A stretch of 64,000 bases of DNA. Source: Hermatobates lingyangjiaoensis. Its lineage: Eukaryota; Arthropoda; Insecta; Hemiptera; Hermatobatidae. Below are positions 1 to 11,410 of the stretch, piece by piece. The translations under genes were made by a program, and so were the position numbers. Positions within the stretch are counted from its first letter, which is position 1; the number at the start of each line of letters is the position of its first letter. The DNA is taken from NCBI GenBank assembly GCA_026182355.1, contig JAPFBL010000007.1:1364001-1428000 (forward strand). The letters run 5' to 3'. The notes under the pieces were generated by a model. It was not told the DNA's origin. It saw only the letters and a list, made by a program, of their open reading frames with translations, and searched no databases.

Positions 1-139
1 CGTTATTTATAGACCATTTCCCTTGTCTAATCAGCCAGTAGTTTTCTACTTGGTTGGAGGCCCTTTCTTTCCCTCTCCAGTCTATAGACCATACAATTCT
101 TCATTTCACTATTGTTTGTTATGTGATTTCTGATAAATA

Positions 140-235
140 TATATAAATCAAACACAAGAAGGAAACACTTAGAAAACATTGCTAAAACTCACTTCTATAT
201 TTCAACGAGTAGAAGAGGAGATGTGATTCACTTGA
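140..235. repeat. Degenerate half of a foldback element
   Basis: After a short ATATATATAA tract the sequence carries the usual foldback signature, an ACTCAC block followed by ATATTTCAACG and then a GAAGAGGAG-like segment. Intact families in this window have the same order (CTCAC, ATATTTCG, CGTCTTCAGGAG). No second arm is visible, so this is read as an eroded single arm. Weak call. Confidence 0.35.
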
Positions 236-431
236 GGGAGAACAAGCACCATTTTCTAGCACCAAGGCCGGTAAATGCCTCTTCAAAAGCCCTCAAGGTT
301 ACATTGATATTGGAATCAGGATCAGTTTTTAGAATTTAATTTGGTGTATGTATGCATTAGGGAAGGACTACTAAAGACATTTAAAAGGAATTTAATGTAT
401 ATATATATATAGTTCAATGTACATAAAGAAA

Positions 432-645
432 CATAGAGAAATTAAAAACACAAATTTACTATCTAATTTTCGGTTAAACCGTCTTCAGGAGAGATAAAGA
501 AGGGAAACCAAGCGCACTGGTACAGAGACGGTTTGGTCTCCAACCGTCTCTGTACCAGTGCGCTTGGTTTCCCTTCTTTATCTCTCCTGAAGACGGTTCA
601 ACCGAAAATTAGAGACTGTAAGTTTGTGTTTTTAATTTCTCTATG
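432..645. repeat. Foldback element, family A (~105-bp arms)
   Basis: Near-perfect inverted repeat: the left arm (432-536) and right arm (540-645) are reverse complements with a loop of a few bases at 537-539. Each arm carries a hammerhead-like module, read on the + strand at 582-615 as CTCT, CTGAAGA, C, a GGT/ACC hairpin, GAAA, ATTA, GAGA. The left end abuts a TATATATA tract. The right arm does not reach its natural end: at about 641-646 it switches into family B sequence. A truncated relative lies at 25353-25466. There is no coding potential; frames across it are palindrome artefacts. Confidence 0.92.
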
Positions 646-782
646 GGAGACCCTGCAACCGTCGCTTCACAAGTGCGCTTGGTGTCCCTATCTCAACTCT
701 CCTGATGACGGTTCAACCGAAAGTTAGAGACAGTAAGTGTGTTTGTTCCTTAGTTCTGTGTTTGTAATTCATCGTGAAACGG
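646..782 (+). repeat. Foldback family B, single right arm fused to family A
   Basis: This stretch matches the right arm of the complete family B element at 26942-27229 (same TGTCCC, CTCTCCT and TTCATCGTGAAAC blocks) but has no left arm here. It holds the best core of the A/B type: CTCT 697-700, CTGATGA 702-708, one C, a GGT/ACC hairpin 710-718, GAAA 719-722, GTTA 723-726, GAGA 727-730. The A/B junction sits at a shared TCTCTATGGGAGA-like point, suggesting recombination or template switching between families. It ends in (TA)n. Confidence 0.85.
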
Positions 783-814
783 ATATATATATATTATATT
801 ATATATTTTATATT

Positions 815-955
815 GGTCAAACCACAATAAGAAATGGAATACAAGACTAAGATCTTTCAACCGCAACAAGCGGTTGAAAGATCTTAGTCTTGTTTTCCCA
901 TTTCTTATTGTGGTTTGACCATTGATTGTTGTTTCACGTGTTTATGTGAAATCTT
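815..955. repeat. Foldback family C, short palindrome
   Basis: Arms 815-863 and 871-920 are reverse complements around a 7-base turn; a right tail runs to 955. The tail carries its own small inverted repeat (TTTCAC...GTGAAA, 933-950) around CACGTG, found at the ends of several C copies. This copy turns back before the CTGACGA part of the module, so it lacks a complete hammerhead-like core. Both sides are (TA)-rich. Confidence 0.92.
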
Positions 956-972
956 TATATATATATCAATAC

Positions 973-1166
973 AAAAATGAAGAAAAGCAACACACAGAGA
1001 AAGAGACACACTTACAAAAACAAATTTTCGGATGATCCGTCTTCAGGAGAAAAGAGAATGGACGACCATTCTTTTCTGGGCGAATTTTCTCCTGAAGACG
1101 GATCATCCGAAAATTTGAGTTTGTAAGTGTGTCTCTTTCTCTGTGTGTTGCTTTTCTTCATTTTTG
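973..1166. repeat. Foldback family D
   Basis: Palindrome of about 194 bp with arms from 973 and to 1166; the centre (1050-1080) has an extra small AGAATGG/CCATTCT hairpin. Both arms carry the module. On the + strand it reads CTC 1089-1091, CTGAAGA 1092-1098, C, GGA/TCC hairpin 1100-1108, GAAA 1109-1112, ATTT, GAG 1117-1119. Compared with families A and B the hairpin bases change on both strands so that pairing is kept. The left end touches ATATATAT. Confidence 0.92.
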
Positions 1167-1199
1167 AACTGATTTGCGTCCAGTTTGGATCGTTTTTTC

Positions 1200-2340
1200 G
1201 AATTTTGAGTGGATATATATATATATATAGTTCAAGTTCACAGAAGCTTCTGTGTTCAACATCCTAATGGTGATATGCTCTAATCTTCAGCAATATTGTT
1301 AATCGACAGGATTGTTTTCAGGTTATGTATGTGGCAATGATTTCCTCGATGGAGCTTGTTTTCAACCGTATTGCCTCTTATTTTCTAACGTCAATAGGAT
1401 TTTGAGACTTCCTGCACTCTTTATATACCCATTCTCTATATGTATTGTTTACCATTAAGGGCCCCTTTTATAATCTTAAAAAATACAATAACAATTATTT
1501 AAACGTTATCATAATGTAAAACAAACTTATTATAAAAAAAATCGTTGTTGATATATAACACATATGAATTTAACCTGCTGTAGATATACTCTTAGAGAAC
1601 AAAGGCTCAAAAATAAACTAAACAGACACAAATAACATTGCTACACACTCTGTGCATTATAACTGGCTGATTTATTAATGCAAATGTGGTGGCCGTTACA
1701 TTACATTTATCTAACCATTCCATTGAATGATAAGTAATATGCTTTGACCATTGTATTTATAAGTGTAGAATAGTATTAATCTGTGATGCTGGCGTGCTGG
1801 TGTCGAGACGTTGGACGCATTCAGACTTGACACCAGTGTGCCTGGGTCATCCATCTCGTGATGCGGCTTATACTAACCTACGGTACAAACAACATGCACG
1901 TCACTGGCATTCATTCAATGAATACATGCAAAGCAACTCTAGCATGTAGTTATTATTGTTTTACTGCATGTCGCAGTGATCTGCTGGTAATCATGACTGA
2001 TAGCATATTCCTTGGTCTCGCTGTCAAAGCAGGGATGCTAATTCAAAGTGCAGTCCGATAAATCATGTTACGCTTGGATTGCATTAGACGGAGTGGATTC
2101 AACACAGCAACCAACCGCAAAGAATTCGAACGGAAATCACGAAGATTGCGAAAACATCATGACCGTCATGTCAAACAGATGAAGCCCTGCTGTTTAAACA
2201 AAAGCAAAAGCCCTTTGACAAGGTGCTTTCAGTGAACCCTACAGTCCTTAGAGATAATAAGTGTGGCAATCTATTGTTGGTATCTCTTTAGTTTATTTTG
2301 AAGTTTTTGTTGTCCATTTTTGAATTTATGTGTCATTTTT
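1200..2340. other. No gene recognised; unique AT-rich sequence
   Basis: A (TA)n run lies near 1212-1228. The rest is ordinary AT-rich sequence. A moderately GC-rich patch at about 1780-2230 contains short open frames but no recognisable domain, splice pattern or codon bias. Confidence 0.5.
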
Positions 2341-2404
2341 TCAAATACATATATATATATATATAGTATAGGTTGGCAGCAAATCTTCTTGAAGGCATAT
2401 TTGG

Positions 2405-2524
2405 TTGAAATTTACCGCAGCTTCGGCATTAACGACTTTCAAAACTAAGCTGTTCCAGAGACTTAGCTTAGAGACTGGAACAGCTTAGTTTGAAAGTCGT
2501 GAATGCTGAAGCTGCAGTACATTT

Positions 2525-2528
<4 letters not shown>
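2405..2528. repeat. Foldback family E
   Basis: Arms 2405-2458 and 2475-2528 are imperfect reverse complements (shared CTAAGCTGTTCCAG, ACGACTTTCA and GCTTCGGCATT-like blocks). The right arm contains TGAAAGTCGTGAATGCTGAAG, a diverged version of the GAAA-bearing module, but a full CTGANGA core is not evident. It sits between two (TA)n tracts (2350-2366 and 2529-2557). Confidence 0.85.
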
Positions 2529-2557
<29 letters not shown>

Positions 2558-2560
<3 letters not shown>

Positions 2561-2690
2561 CAAACCACAATAAGAAATGGGAAAACAAGACTAAGATCTT
2601 TTAACCGTAACAAGCGGTCTTCGTCAGAGTCAAAAACCCAACTGACTTATTTACATATATATGTGCTGTTTGACTGACGTCAGGGTTTTT
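2558..2690. repeat. Foldback family C, left arm with remnant right arm
   Basis: The left arm (2558-2644) starts with GATCAAACCACAATAAG immediately after a 29-bp (TA)n run and includes the module on the minus strand (2595-2631): CTGACGA, A, a GACCG/CGGTT hairpin, and AAAA in place of GAAA. A short TGACTGACGTCAGGGTTTTT segment at 2671-2690 is what remains of the opposite arm. The TGACGTCA here arises from the fold and should not be taken as a regulatory site. Confidence 0.8.
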
Positions 2691-2759
2691 TTTTGAGGAT
2701 TGTTCCACACTGAACCAAATCTTGATAAAAAAATAGTATTATATATATGTAACATGTAA

Positions 2760-5500
2760 CATATATATAATTACAGAGTAGCCCACTTAGAAAGAAATAT
2801 ATTGAATGAATAGACATAGCACACTTCAATATGTTTGACACCAATTGCCATCAGGTGAAGTGTCCGACTAGATGGCTATGTACCAGGTTGCCAACTACTT
2901 TTTTCTCATTTTCACGACGAATTTTTGAAATAATGAAGTGAGTTATGGCAGTTCTTTCTTTCCATGTTTATTTTCTCTGTAGCCTCTCAAAACATAGTAT
3001 TTTAATTTTTATGTATATACTAATGTCTAAACCGCAGTAAAATATCAGAAAAATGTATAAAATCTTTCAAATGAAAACAATGTGTCTTCAGTTAGAGTCT
3101 ACAAAAGTCAGAGACTATACGTGTGTATATATATTTATAAGTGTATTATTTAACTAGAGTTCACAGTGAACACGTGAAATGATAATCAAGATGAAAAAAT
3201 AGTAAGAAATTCAGAAATATGTTATGACATAATGTTTTATTTATTCATAAACACATGTTTTGTTGGTATGAAATGAAATTATGTTTTATGCATTCTTCGG
3301 TCAAATAGATTTCAGGAAAGTAGTATTCCACTACGTTTGTTGCCATCTTAAAAAGGGATTTAAACTCACTTCACAAATGTAGATCAAATGAACTTACATC
3401 GTTGATAGTCGAATGTTAATTTTGTTCATGATTCACAAAATCTTGTGAATTGCTTTTACATATACAGAGTCTGTGAAAAAAGCACCTACCTTTATCAATG
3501 AACTACTTTACTGGTATAAAGATTTTGAAGAATCCAAACTCATCAAACTTGGAACATTTATTCTCCACTTAGCAGAATTTGAAAAGTGTCTATTATTCAG
3601 AACTGACAGAAAGAGGTAGTTAAATAGACGAAAAGCTGTAAACTATTTAGCAATAAAATATATATTTCATTGAGGATCTATTAGTAAGGTGTACTATGCC
3701 GTAAGGCATTCAATGCTTTCTTAACTTTATAAGGGATAAAAATAATAAATTATTTATGCTTAATAAATGCTTAATATTTAATTAATATGCTTAATTAAAC
3801 TCCTCAAAAACTTATAGTCGGGAGAGTGGTTTTACTGTATTGCAACCGCTCCCCTACTGTATTCACCAATTCATCAAATTTGCAGGAAGTAATATGGAAG
3901 TATTATAATCTTAGGTTCGTAGTATACACTGGTATAATATTATTTTTGTATGCATTTTGTTATCTCTCCCTTCTATTTTTATCAAAACGATTTATTTATT
4001 ATTTGATGTTGGGGCTTATGATATTGATCTTGATTTTTGTTTCCAGAAAAAATATTCTTGTTATTACATTTATTTATGTTACTTTTGTATTTTACTTTAT
4101 ATACATAGAAATGTCATATTATTCTAAATGGTCTAAAAGTAAGGTGTAACTTTGTTGATGTCATGATGTTCATAATGATTTTCAGTATGATTTTGATTGT
4201 TTATGACTGCTGTTAATGTAAAGAAAGTTTTCTGGTGTGTTTTGCATTTAATGGGTTTTTAACTATAAATAACTAACGATAATTATTATGGATGATTATT
4301 TTTGTCACACGTACGTGGGATCATTGTAATTCTACGCCTTGCTTATCGTTAAGCCTCAAAGATTTCATTGTTCTAGAGGTTTTTGAAAGTATTCTTGTTG
4401 TTTTATGTCATTTTACTTTAAAATGAACTGCGACTACTTGTGAACAATCTACTGTTCCTATTCGTTTAACAAAATAACTAATTGTTTTATATTGCAAATC
4501 ATACATCAAGTCACCAAAAACAAATAATTGACTAATACAGGTTAGCAGGAGGAGCGCGTATTTTAGGGACATTGTCCACTGAAAAGAGACTGTTGGCTAG
4601 CCTGTTCTAGAAGTAGGTCGCGCCTGATTGCATAACCAAACTGCCTCCTCCCTCCTCTAGAGTCACTCCACGTGGGATTCCGACTAAAGCATCGTCATCC
4701 TCTGCAAATCTCACTTTCTCTTCTAGACAACCTCTATTGTCAAAAGTCTCTGCTTGCTTTGACACTTCACTCTTCTCGATATTTTAGTAATTGGAGTCTG
4801 CATAGCAAACCAACCGAAATCTGTTCTGTAAGGAACCTTAAGCGGAGTGTTTTAAATGCCAGCGAACAACACATACCAATGTAGCATACTAACATTATAG
4901 AAAATCTCTTCAAAAAAAAAAGATGAAATAAAGAAATGTAAAGTGTTCTAAATTGTTTAGCTTTTTACACAATCATGAAATATGTAAGCAACTTTTTTTA
5001 TAAAAGCTTTCAATTTCTATATACACGTACTTGTACTTTCCCCTCTGTTTCCCTTCACTTAGTCCAATGAATGCCAACCTTTAATCGACGACAATCCAGT
5101 TTCATGTAAATTGTAATTTAAAGATTTTCCTTTCTTGAAATATTTTTTTTTTTTAATTATAATAATAATAATGTGTTTATATATAATATAAAATCAAATA
5201 TATATATAAAGAACTTTTGTTCATAACGGAAGACTTAAATATAAATTTTTAATTTATCAATTTTTGAGAAAGAATTAGCAAATGTTTTCATTTTTCAGTA
5301 GCCACAAACAAAAAAAAAAAAGCAACAAACAAAAATTGTAAAAAAATTAATTTTTGTGCAAAAGTGAGTATTTTATTTTTGTAATCAACAAATAAGAACG
5401 AAGGAGTTTTTTTTTGTGAGAAATCTAAGAAATCAGCTATATATTTTGTCTAACATTTCGAACAAAGATAAATTGAGTTTAATCTATTAATTTTAGATCA
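2760..5500. other. No gene recognised; AT-rich sequence
   Basis: Long A/T-rich stretch. An open frame of 107 codons at 3826-4149 encodes mostly Phe, Ile, Leu and Tyr, which is what T-rich sequence gives by chance; it lacks promoter or splice context. Around 4500-4870 composition is more balanced (CCTCCTCCCTCCTC near 4642) but nothing is identifiable. Confidence 0.45.
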
Positions 5501-5544
5501 GTGTAGCAAAATGGTTTTATTATATATATATATATATATATAAT

Positions 5545-5690
5545 ATAAACACAAAAGATCGGAAAACAAGATAAATTTTCAAAATAAGCAGTTACTTCTA
5601 AACAAAACAACAAGACTATTTTCTTATTGTGGAACATTAGATCTGTTGTTTTCACGTTTATGTGAAATCTTATTTAATTGATATATATTA
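5545..5690. repeat. Diverged family C/F-like foldback remnant
   Basis: Flanked by (TA)n on both sides (5520-5542 and 5682-5710). It contains GGAAAACAAGAT, a CAAAATAAGCAG block also used by family F, TTCTTATTGTGG, and the family C tail TTTTCACGTTTATGTGAAATC. The mix suggests a decayed or chimeric foldback copy. Confidence 0.6.
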
Positions 5691-5750
5691 TATATATAAT
5701 ATATATATATACCATGATAAACAAAAAACGGTCCGGCAGGACAGATAACA

Positions 5751-5866
5751 ATTAAAATAAGCAGTGACACATAAACTGAAACACAACAAAGACTCACTTT
5801 TCAATATTTCGACCACCATTACGGTCTTTGTTGTGTTTCAGTTTATGTGTCACTGCTTATTTTAAT
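5751..5866. repeat. Foldback family F with perfect 43-bp arms
   Basis: Arms 5751-5793 and 5824-5866 are exact reverse complements over 43 bp, separated by 30 bp. The loop carries a single minus-strand module remnant: a GACC...GGTC hairpin followed by GAAATATT and GTGAG; the CTGA part has decayed to ACAA. The perfect arms indicate recent formation or conversion. The right end runs directly into (TA)n. Confidence 0.92.
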
Positions 5867-6450
5867 ATATATATATATATATACATAGATACATAGGGTA
5901 GACCAAGGCCTAGCTTCGGAGTGATTTGTTGAGAATTGAATACTGTATCTTTGGTCTCCTTAATCACCATACTACGAGATTCTACATATTAAGGGGGGAG
6001 AGAGATACATAGAGAGAGAAAGGAGAGGGATCTAGCTTGAACAATTAGCACAGACCTTTGTGTTAATATATATATATATTATATATATATAATATATATA
6101 TCAAATTCAGTTTGAGAATCATTTGCAGCTAGTAAAAAAATGTATAATTTTTTAAGAGGTCTAAACTGTACCATAAATGTACATAATAATAACATTTATC
6201 AATTTATTCCAAAAAGAGCGGTATTATACTTCAACGTATATTGATTCATACTATGTATACGAAAATACCATATAAATATTTCTCAGCAACGTTTTAGTTA
6301 ACTGTTTATTAAGAGTCATTTAGTTTAGTAGTCCTTATTTATGAGTACATTAAACATAAAAAAACAGTGTTTGGTAAAAACCGATGTATTTCTGCATCTT
6401 TGTTGTATGGCAGTCAAGAAACAGAAAAAGAAGTGTAGCAGAGGAACAAA

Positions 6451-7019
6451 ATGTATTGTTCATGAAATATATTTTAACAATGAAATATATCTGTATTAGA
6501 TTCTATTCAGTTTCTCAGTTTAGTAGAATGTAGGACTATACACGGAGGGAAGATACCGTGAACACAGTACTGTGCCACTCTACCTTCGAGGCGCTGTAGA
6601 CGACATCTTGCATAACACCACAGTGCCATGTTCTCTTCGCAGCACTGTAATCTTTCCCTATCTGTAAGTCTCCCTCCTTCCTTCTATATCGTTTTCTCCT
6701 TTCTTTTCTTTTTCTCAATGTAACCAACTCCTGCTTCTTTTTCAGAACTTTAGATTCCAAAAGATCTTTTTATTGCCTGTCGTTTTAATCTCGTCTCGTA
6801 CATGGCATTTTCCGTTTCTTGTTTCAGACTTAACCCCACCTACTACCCTCCTCTTTACTGAATTTCAGCAACCTCCTTTTAATCAAATTTTAACTGTGTT
6901 AAGAGAATCTTCCATCCGCACCGCGAAACGATAGTCCCACGTTCAACTAAACTAAGAAACTGAATAGAATCTAATACAGATATATTTTATTATCAAAATG
7001 TATTTCATGAACAATACAT
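6451..7019. mobile_element. MITE-like element with long terminal inverted repeats
   Basis: Terminal arms 6451-6524 and 6946-7019 are close reverse complements; weaker pairing extends them inward to about 6547 and 6912 (GGACTATA versus ATAGTCCC). The roughly 370-420 bp interior is unrelated to the arms and has no transposase; the longest frame in it (6536-6760, minus) is a low-complexity Lys/Arg-rich run. Layout fits a non-autonomous DNA transposon. Unlike the foldbacks it is not bounded by (TA)n and lacks the CTGANGA module. No target-site duplication was identified. Confidence 0.75.
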
Positions 7020-7204
7020 GCAAATTATCTACAATCTCAGACCGCTATAATCAAGTAATAGCTGTCATAGAATGGAATGTATAGCAATTATATTAATGGA
7101 GAAATTGGTCCCCATTTCTTTTATAATTATTTGGAAATACTGTTTTGAAAAAGTAATATCATAATAAATTCAGGAAATGTTCATTGTTGTATTATGGAAT
7201 AAAA

Positions 7205-7277
7205 AGATTTCACATAAACACGTGAAATAACAATCAATGATCAAACCACAATCTTCTTATTGTGGTTTGATCATTGA
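7205..7277. repeat. Foldback family C, minimal palindrome
   Basis: The smallest C copy: the outer AGATTTCACATAAACACGTGA end, CAATGATCAAACCACAAT, a 6-base turn (CTTCTT), then the mirror ATTGTGGTTTGATCATTG. The turn-round occurs only ~15 bases inside the GATCAAACC block, compared with about 49 in the 815-955 copy and about 86 in the 41-kb copy. Confidence 0.85.
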
Positions 7278-7279
7278 TG

Positions 7280-8510
7280 ATGGAATAATCTAATTTAAAT
7301 TGGTGTACTTGAGTCCAGGGCAATGAAAAGACATTTCAAGTTAATCCTAGGCAACCCTGATAAAGTGAACTGTTGGGTTCAGAAGTCAAAATCATCCACT
7401 TGCAACTGTCTGAATGTATTGATTAACCTGCATAAGCACTAGATAAACTGCATTTGGTAGTTCATACCGGTACAGTCAGACTTGTTTACTTCCCTGCTAG
7501 TAGAGGGAAGGACAATCACTCTCTCGTTATTTCTTCAATAGCGTAAGTAACAACCGACTGAGATATCTTAGGATTCTAAAGTGTTTGAAAAGTATCACTT
7601 TATTTAATATAGCTATGTTTTATTTTCTCAATTTCAAGCGTATGTTCGTTTATTGATTTATATTCAATTATATCAGTTTATGAATCCGTACAAGGGATTG
7701 TAGAAATCTTCATCTTTCAGAGGACCATGAATGCCCAAAGGTATTATACACCATGCTGTAAGATGGCATCTGTTTAACATTCAGCACTTGGGAGAATACT
7801 TGGTTTCTATGAACTCTATACTTTGCTAGAGTTCATGACTGCTGAAAGCCTATTTCTTTGTTAGATAAGTGGGTGAATGTGTGATTTACCAAGCAGTGTA
7901 TAAAAACACTGCAAGCATTTACTCAAGGTTTTCACTTGGAAAGAACTTAATGAATGATTCTAACAGTTAAGCTCTCCATTTCACAAGGGTGGTGAGGAAA
8001 CCAGTTGATACTGTTTTCCGAAGTATAGAACAAGTTACTTGACAAACATATGTAAGTTTGAATGTTGCTAGAAACTTGTCATTACCTTAGGCACAATCAC
8101 CGTGACATCTGAGCACTGTTTACTCATACAATGATGTTTAGATCAGACTCTGAGAGAGCTACTCTGTGTCGAAATAATATTTAAGTGGATTTTTATACAA
8201 TGTCTATAGTGAACAGCAAGAACAACAGTGTGGTTTAAGTCAAATAGAGTATTTATGGCCGAAATAGCAAAATATTAGTAACCAATGTCTTATTTTATAT
8301 CTAATAACTATAGTGTGTTATACCACACTGCTATGAACAGTTTCTCAGAGTCTTTTACTTGAAATTACTTCAAACTTTCATTTCATATTTCTTAAATTTA
8401 TCTAAGTACTCTACCTTTTTATATGAAAACCACTGGTAAAATAATTGCATTCCTTTAAAAGTATTGTTTATTTTATAACTTATTGTTTTTTGTTGTTATA
8501 AAGGTACCAA
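7280..8510. other. No gene recognised
   Basis: Unique-looking AT-rich sequence. A segment at about 8330-8430 resembles 11480-11575 (shared ACTTCAAACTTT, TTATCTAA.TA.TCTA and GAACCAC-like blocks), so an old repeat is likely, but its ends cannot be fixed. Confidence 0.4.
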
Positions 8511-8515
8511 ATAAG

Positions 8516-10062
8516 TTTTTTACTTTACTATAAGTAAGTATAGTGATCAAGAAAAAATTCAATCTCCAGATATTGACGGAAATACATGTTTTGAAGTCCC
8601 CAAAATCGTTTTATGAAATTTTTTCGATGATGTGTGCGTGTGTGTGTGTGAGTGTGTATCCAAAGTTTGTGGTCACGCTACGGTCCAGATTCTTTGATAG
8701 ATCCAATTGATATTTCACACAAAAATGTGCCTCATAGTGAAGAAGTATCTTATTGTTTGGAAGCAAATATGCATGATGGGAAAGTTACTTTGTTTGCCAC
8801 AAAAACTTTTTTTAGAATTTTTTGTCCCATAAGCAATTGATTCTAGAGTCCTAAAATCTTAACATTATCTTTGAGGCTAAGAAATCAATAAACAAAAAAT
8901 ATCATCAGATTTTTAAAACAACAGGAAATTTTTTTTTCAATGAAATGAAAAAATTGTGACTTATAATTTAATTTGAAAGCTTGTGAATTATTTACGGCTG
9001 CAGCGTACCATTTGACGGATCAAAATGAAATAATACCTAAAAATAGAGCATTATGTGAGAAATGAGTTGAGATATATTTTCATATATAATATATATATAT
9101 ATACAATATAATTATATAATATATAATATATATACTATATAAATATATATATATTTTAAATTATATTGACAAAAAATGTTATAGTACATTTTCTGTTTTT
9201 AGAAAATGTTTTTTTGACGCTAAAATAGTCAAAAACAATGAAATTTTTCCAAAAATATCGAAAAAAAAATTAACAATTTATAAATATAAAATCATGAAAT
9301 ATTAATTACGGCAAAGAGCAATAAATGTATAAAAACTGAATATTGATTCTGAACTAATGGTTTACTTGCTTTACTTATATTATTTACATTGCATACATTG
9401 ACTAAGAATTTTTTTGAGTAAATCCACTAAAATAATATTGTTGCTTAGAGGTTTTATGGAAGTGTGAGTAATGGACTCCTTAATTCTATATTAGAAATGG
9501 GTGTTTATCTAATTGAAATTAGATTTAACTAATTTTATGCTAGTGTTTATCTAATTTTATGGTAATTATTCGGTGAATTGATGACATTGAAATTTATTGT
9601 TATATATATGTCTGACATTTTTCAAGGAAAAATAGGAATATTTTAAAGTATTAAAAGGAAAACTTGTGCTTAATTCTTTATGAATAAGGAGGTCAGATAA
9701 ATGATATGTAACATATAACAGACAACATATCCATTGTTCAGGTAATGTTACAGAGGACATTTATGGAAATCATTGTCTATGAAAACAAAAGCCAGGTTCT
9801 ACCATATGTTTTTCTTTGGCTTCACAAAAGTGTTATTACTCGTGTGGTATACCAAACATATTATATGATTCAGTTGTGTGATATACCAAAATAAGCGTGT
9901 ATATTGACAACTGGTTCAATCACTCACTATCTGTACGGTCGCGAGGAATGAAATACATCTCCCATACAGACATTTATATTATGTCTAAATGGACATTATA
10001 TCCAAGAAGTTTGATATTATATTTACTTATAATAGATTTGAGTGTAAGACACTCTAGAATTT
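8516..10062 (+). mobile_element. Dispersed repeat R1, copy 1
   Basis: Collinear with 29308-30362 and 36480-38170: shared blocks include CAGATTTTTAAAACA, GAAAGCTTGTGA, GACGGATCAAAATGAA, TTTTTGACGCTAAA and CATTGACTAAGAAT. It opens near TTTACTATAAGTAAGTATAG and closes near TTACTTATAATAGATTTGAGTGTAAG, so its ends contain inversely complementary TTACTTATAGTAAA-type motifs, suggesting a DNA transposon. It includes a (TG)n at 8630-8657 and (TA)n near 9088-9155. No intact gene remains; the conserved coding-like block seen in other copies is truncated here (9780-9960). Confidence 0.65.
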
Positions 10063-10511
10063 ATTTTTTTTAAATATATTCAGAATGCGAATTTCCAAAA
10101 TGATTCCTTTGTCCCTGGGAAGATGCCTCATCGTCTAAACTTTATTGCAATCTTTTGGAGGAATGAAATCCAAATATTTGTAATTTAAATCAAATTAATA
10201 ATATTTATTATAGTCTAAAGTTTTCCATTGATTAACAGGTTAGAGGCAAATGTAAACAGTGATCTACTTAAAAATTATAATACCTTCAGTGTGACGTCAC
10301 CGTTTGACTTACAATGAATTTAAACTTCCTAAAGGCATCCCACGTCAGCAGAATTAACATGTAAAATTTAATCAAATTAATTAATTCATTTGGAAATGCA
10401 TAGCAAACAGCAGACAGGTAGTCTTTGGAGCGGCCCACGTCTACCTGATGACGAGAAGTCCAATTATAGTAGTGAGTCCTATATCTCTTTTATGTGTAGT
10501 CTCAGAAATAG

Positions 10512-10514
<3 letters not shown>

Positions 10515-10551
<37 letters not shown>
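10515..10551. repeat. (TA)n microsatellite
   Basis: Uninterrupted TA dinucleotide run of about 37 bp. It gives a run of Tyr-Ile in one reading frame, which is not a protein. Confidence 0.97.
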
Positions 10552-10555
<4 letters not shown>

Positions 10556-10564
10556 TAGATATAT

Positions 10565-10700
10565 TAAAAATATAAATTCATTGAAAGGGAACGGATTCAA
10601 GAGATCACAAAAACTCACTAATATATATCTTCTGCATCGTAATAATGAAGATAGATCTTTCACTCGAAAAGGAAAAAGAATAAAAATAAATGAAGGAGTA
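10565..10700. repeat. Eroded foldback arm
   Basis: Immediately after the (TA)n run: AACTCACTAATATATATC, then a CTTCTGCATCG and GATCTTTCACTCGAAAAGG. The ACTCACT opening and A-rich outer segment recall family G and L ends, but hairpin and core are decayed. Confidence 0.35.
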
Positions 10701-11159
10701 GGATTAAGGTGTCTTTGATTAAAGCGAGTTGAAGGAAAGTAACATTATTGATGAGTGCTGAGGAGTTCTTGATTCACATGATGATTGACTCACTTGAGGG
10801 TTCTTGACCCTGTGACTGCTGCCTCCTACAACCAGTATGCACAACCGGTCCTCGGGTCTCTCGCCGACCTCTTTCACTCAACACCTACTGCTGATGAACA
10901 TGGACCTGTGGTATTTAACATGTAACAAGATTACACAGGAAGTACATATAAACTTCTAAACAATGGTAAGAAGTTCAGAAATGTCACTAACAACTTTCAA
11001 CTAAAAAAACTGGACACCATCAGAGTCTCACTAAAACAGATTTAACCAAAATCATTCAAAACAAGTCCAGGTGTTTTATTTGAATGATCTTGGATATATC
11101 CTGATTTTTTTTTTACTTTGGTTTATACGAAACAATAATAATCGCTTATTTAAAACTGT

Positions 11160-11410
11160 TCGACGGACTAAGTAAAAGAAATTCAGAGAAATAATAACAT
11201 ACTACAGCTGACAAAACTCACTACTATATTACAACTGCGTCGTTATTAACTAGAAAGGTATCAGTCGCTCCGAAGAAAACACTGGACTGATAGTCTTCAG
11301 AGTGGTTAATATCATTCTAGTTGATGATGACGCAGTCGAAATGTACTGATGAGTGTTTATGACCTTTTGTATGTATTGCTTTTCTGTGAATTTATTCGTT
11401 CATTGAACCG
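11160..11410. repeat. Foldback family N
   Basis: Imperfect palindrome: AACTGCGTCGTTATTAACTAG at 11232-11252 mirrors CTAGTTGATGATGACGCAGT at 11318-11336, and the middle ATCAGTC/GACTGAT lies near 11259 and 11285. The right arm carries a readable module: TTGATGA 11321-11327, T, GAC/GTC hairpin 11329-11337, GAAA 11338-11341, TGTA. Outer arms (11170-11200, 11360-11395) match less well. It ends near ATATATATT. Confidence 0.75.

Noticed and set aside
2671..2682. TGACGTCA as a CRE promoter site
   Set aside because: It is formed by inverted family C sequence at a foldback remnant; no promoter context.
3826..4149. 107-codon hydrophobic frame that looks like a membrane protein
   Set aside because: T-rich sequence gives Phe/Leu/Ile/Tyr runs by chance; no codon bias, splice or promoter support.
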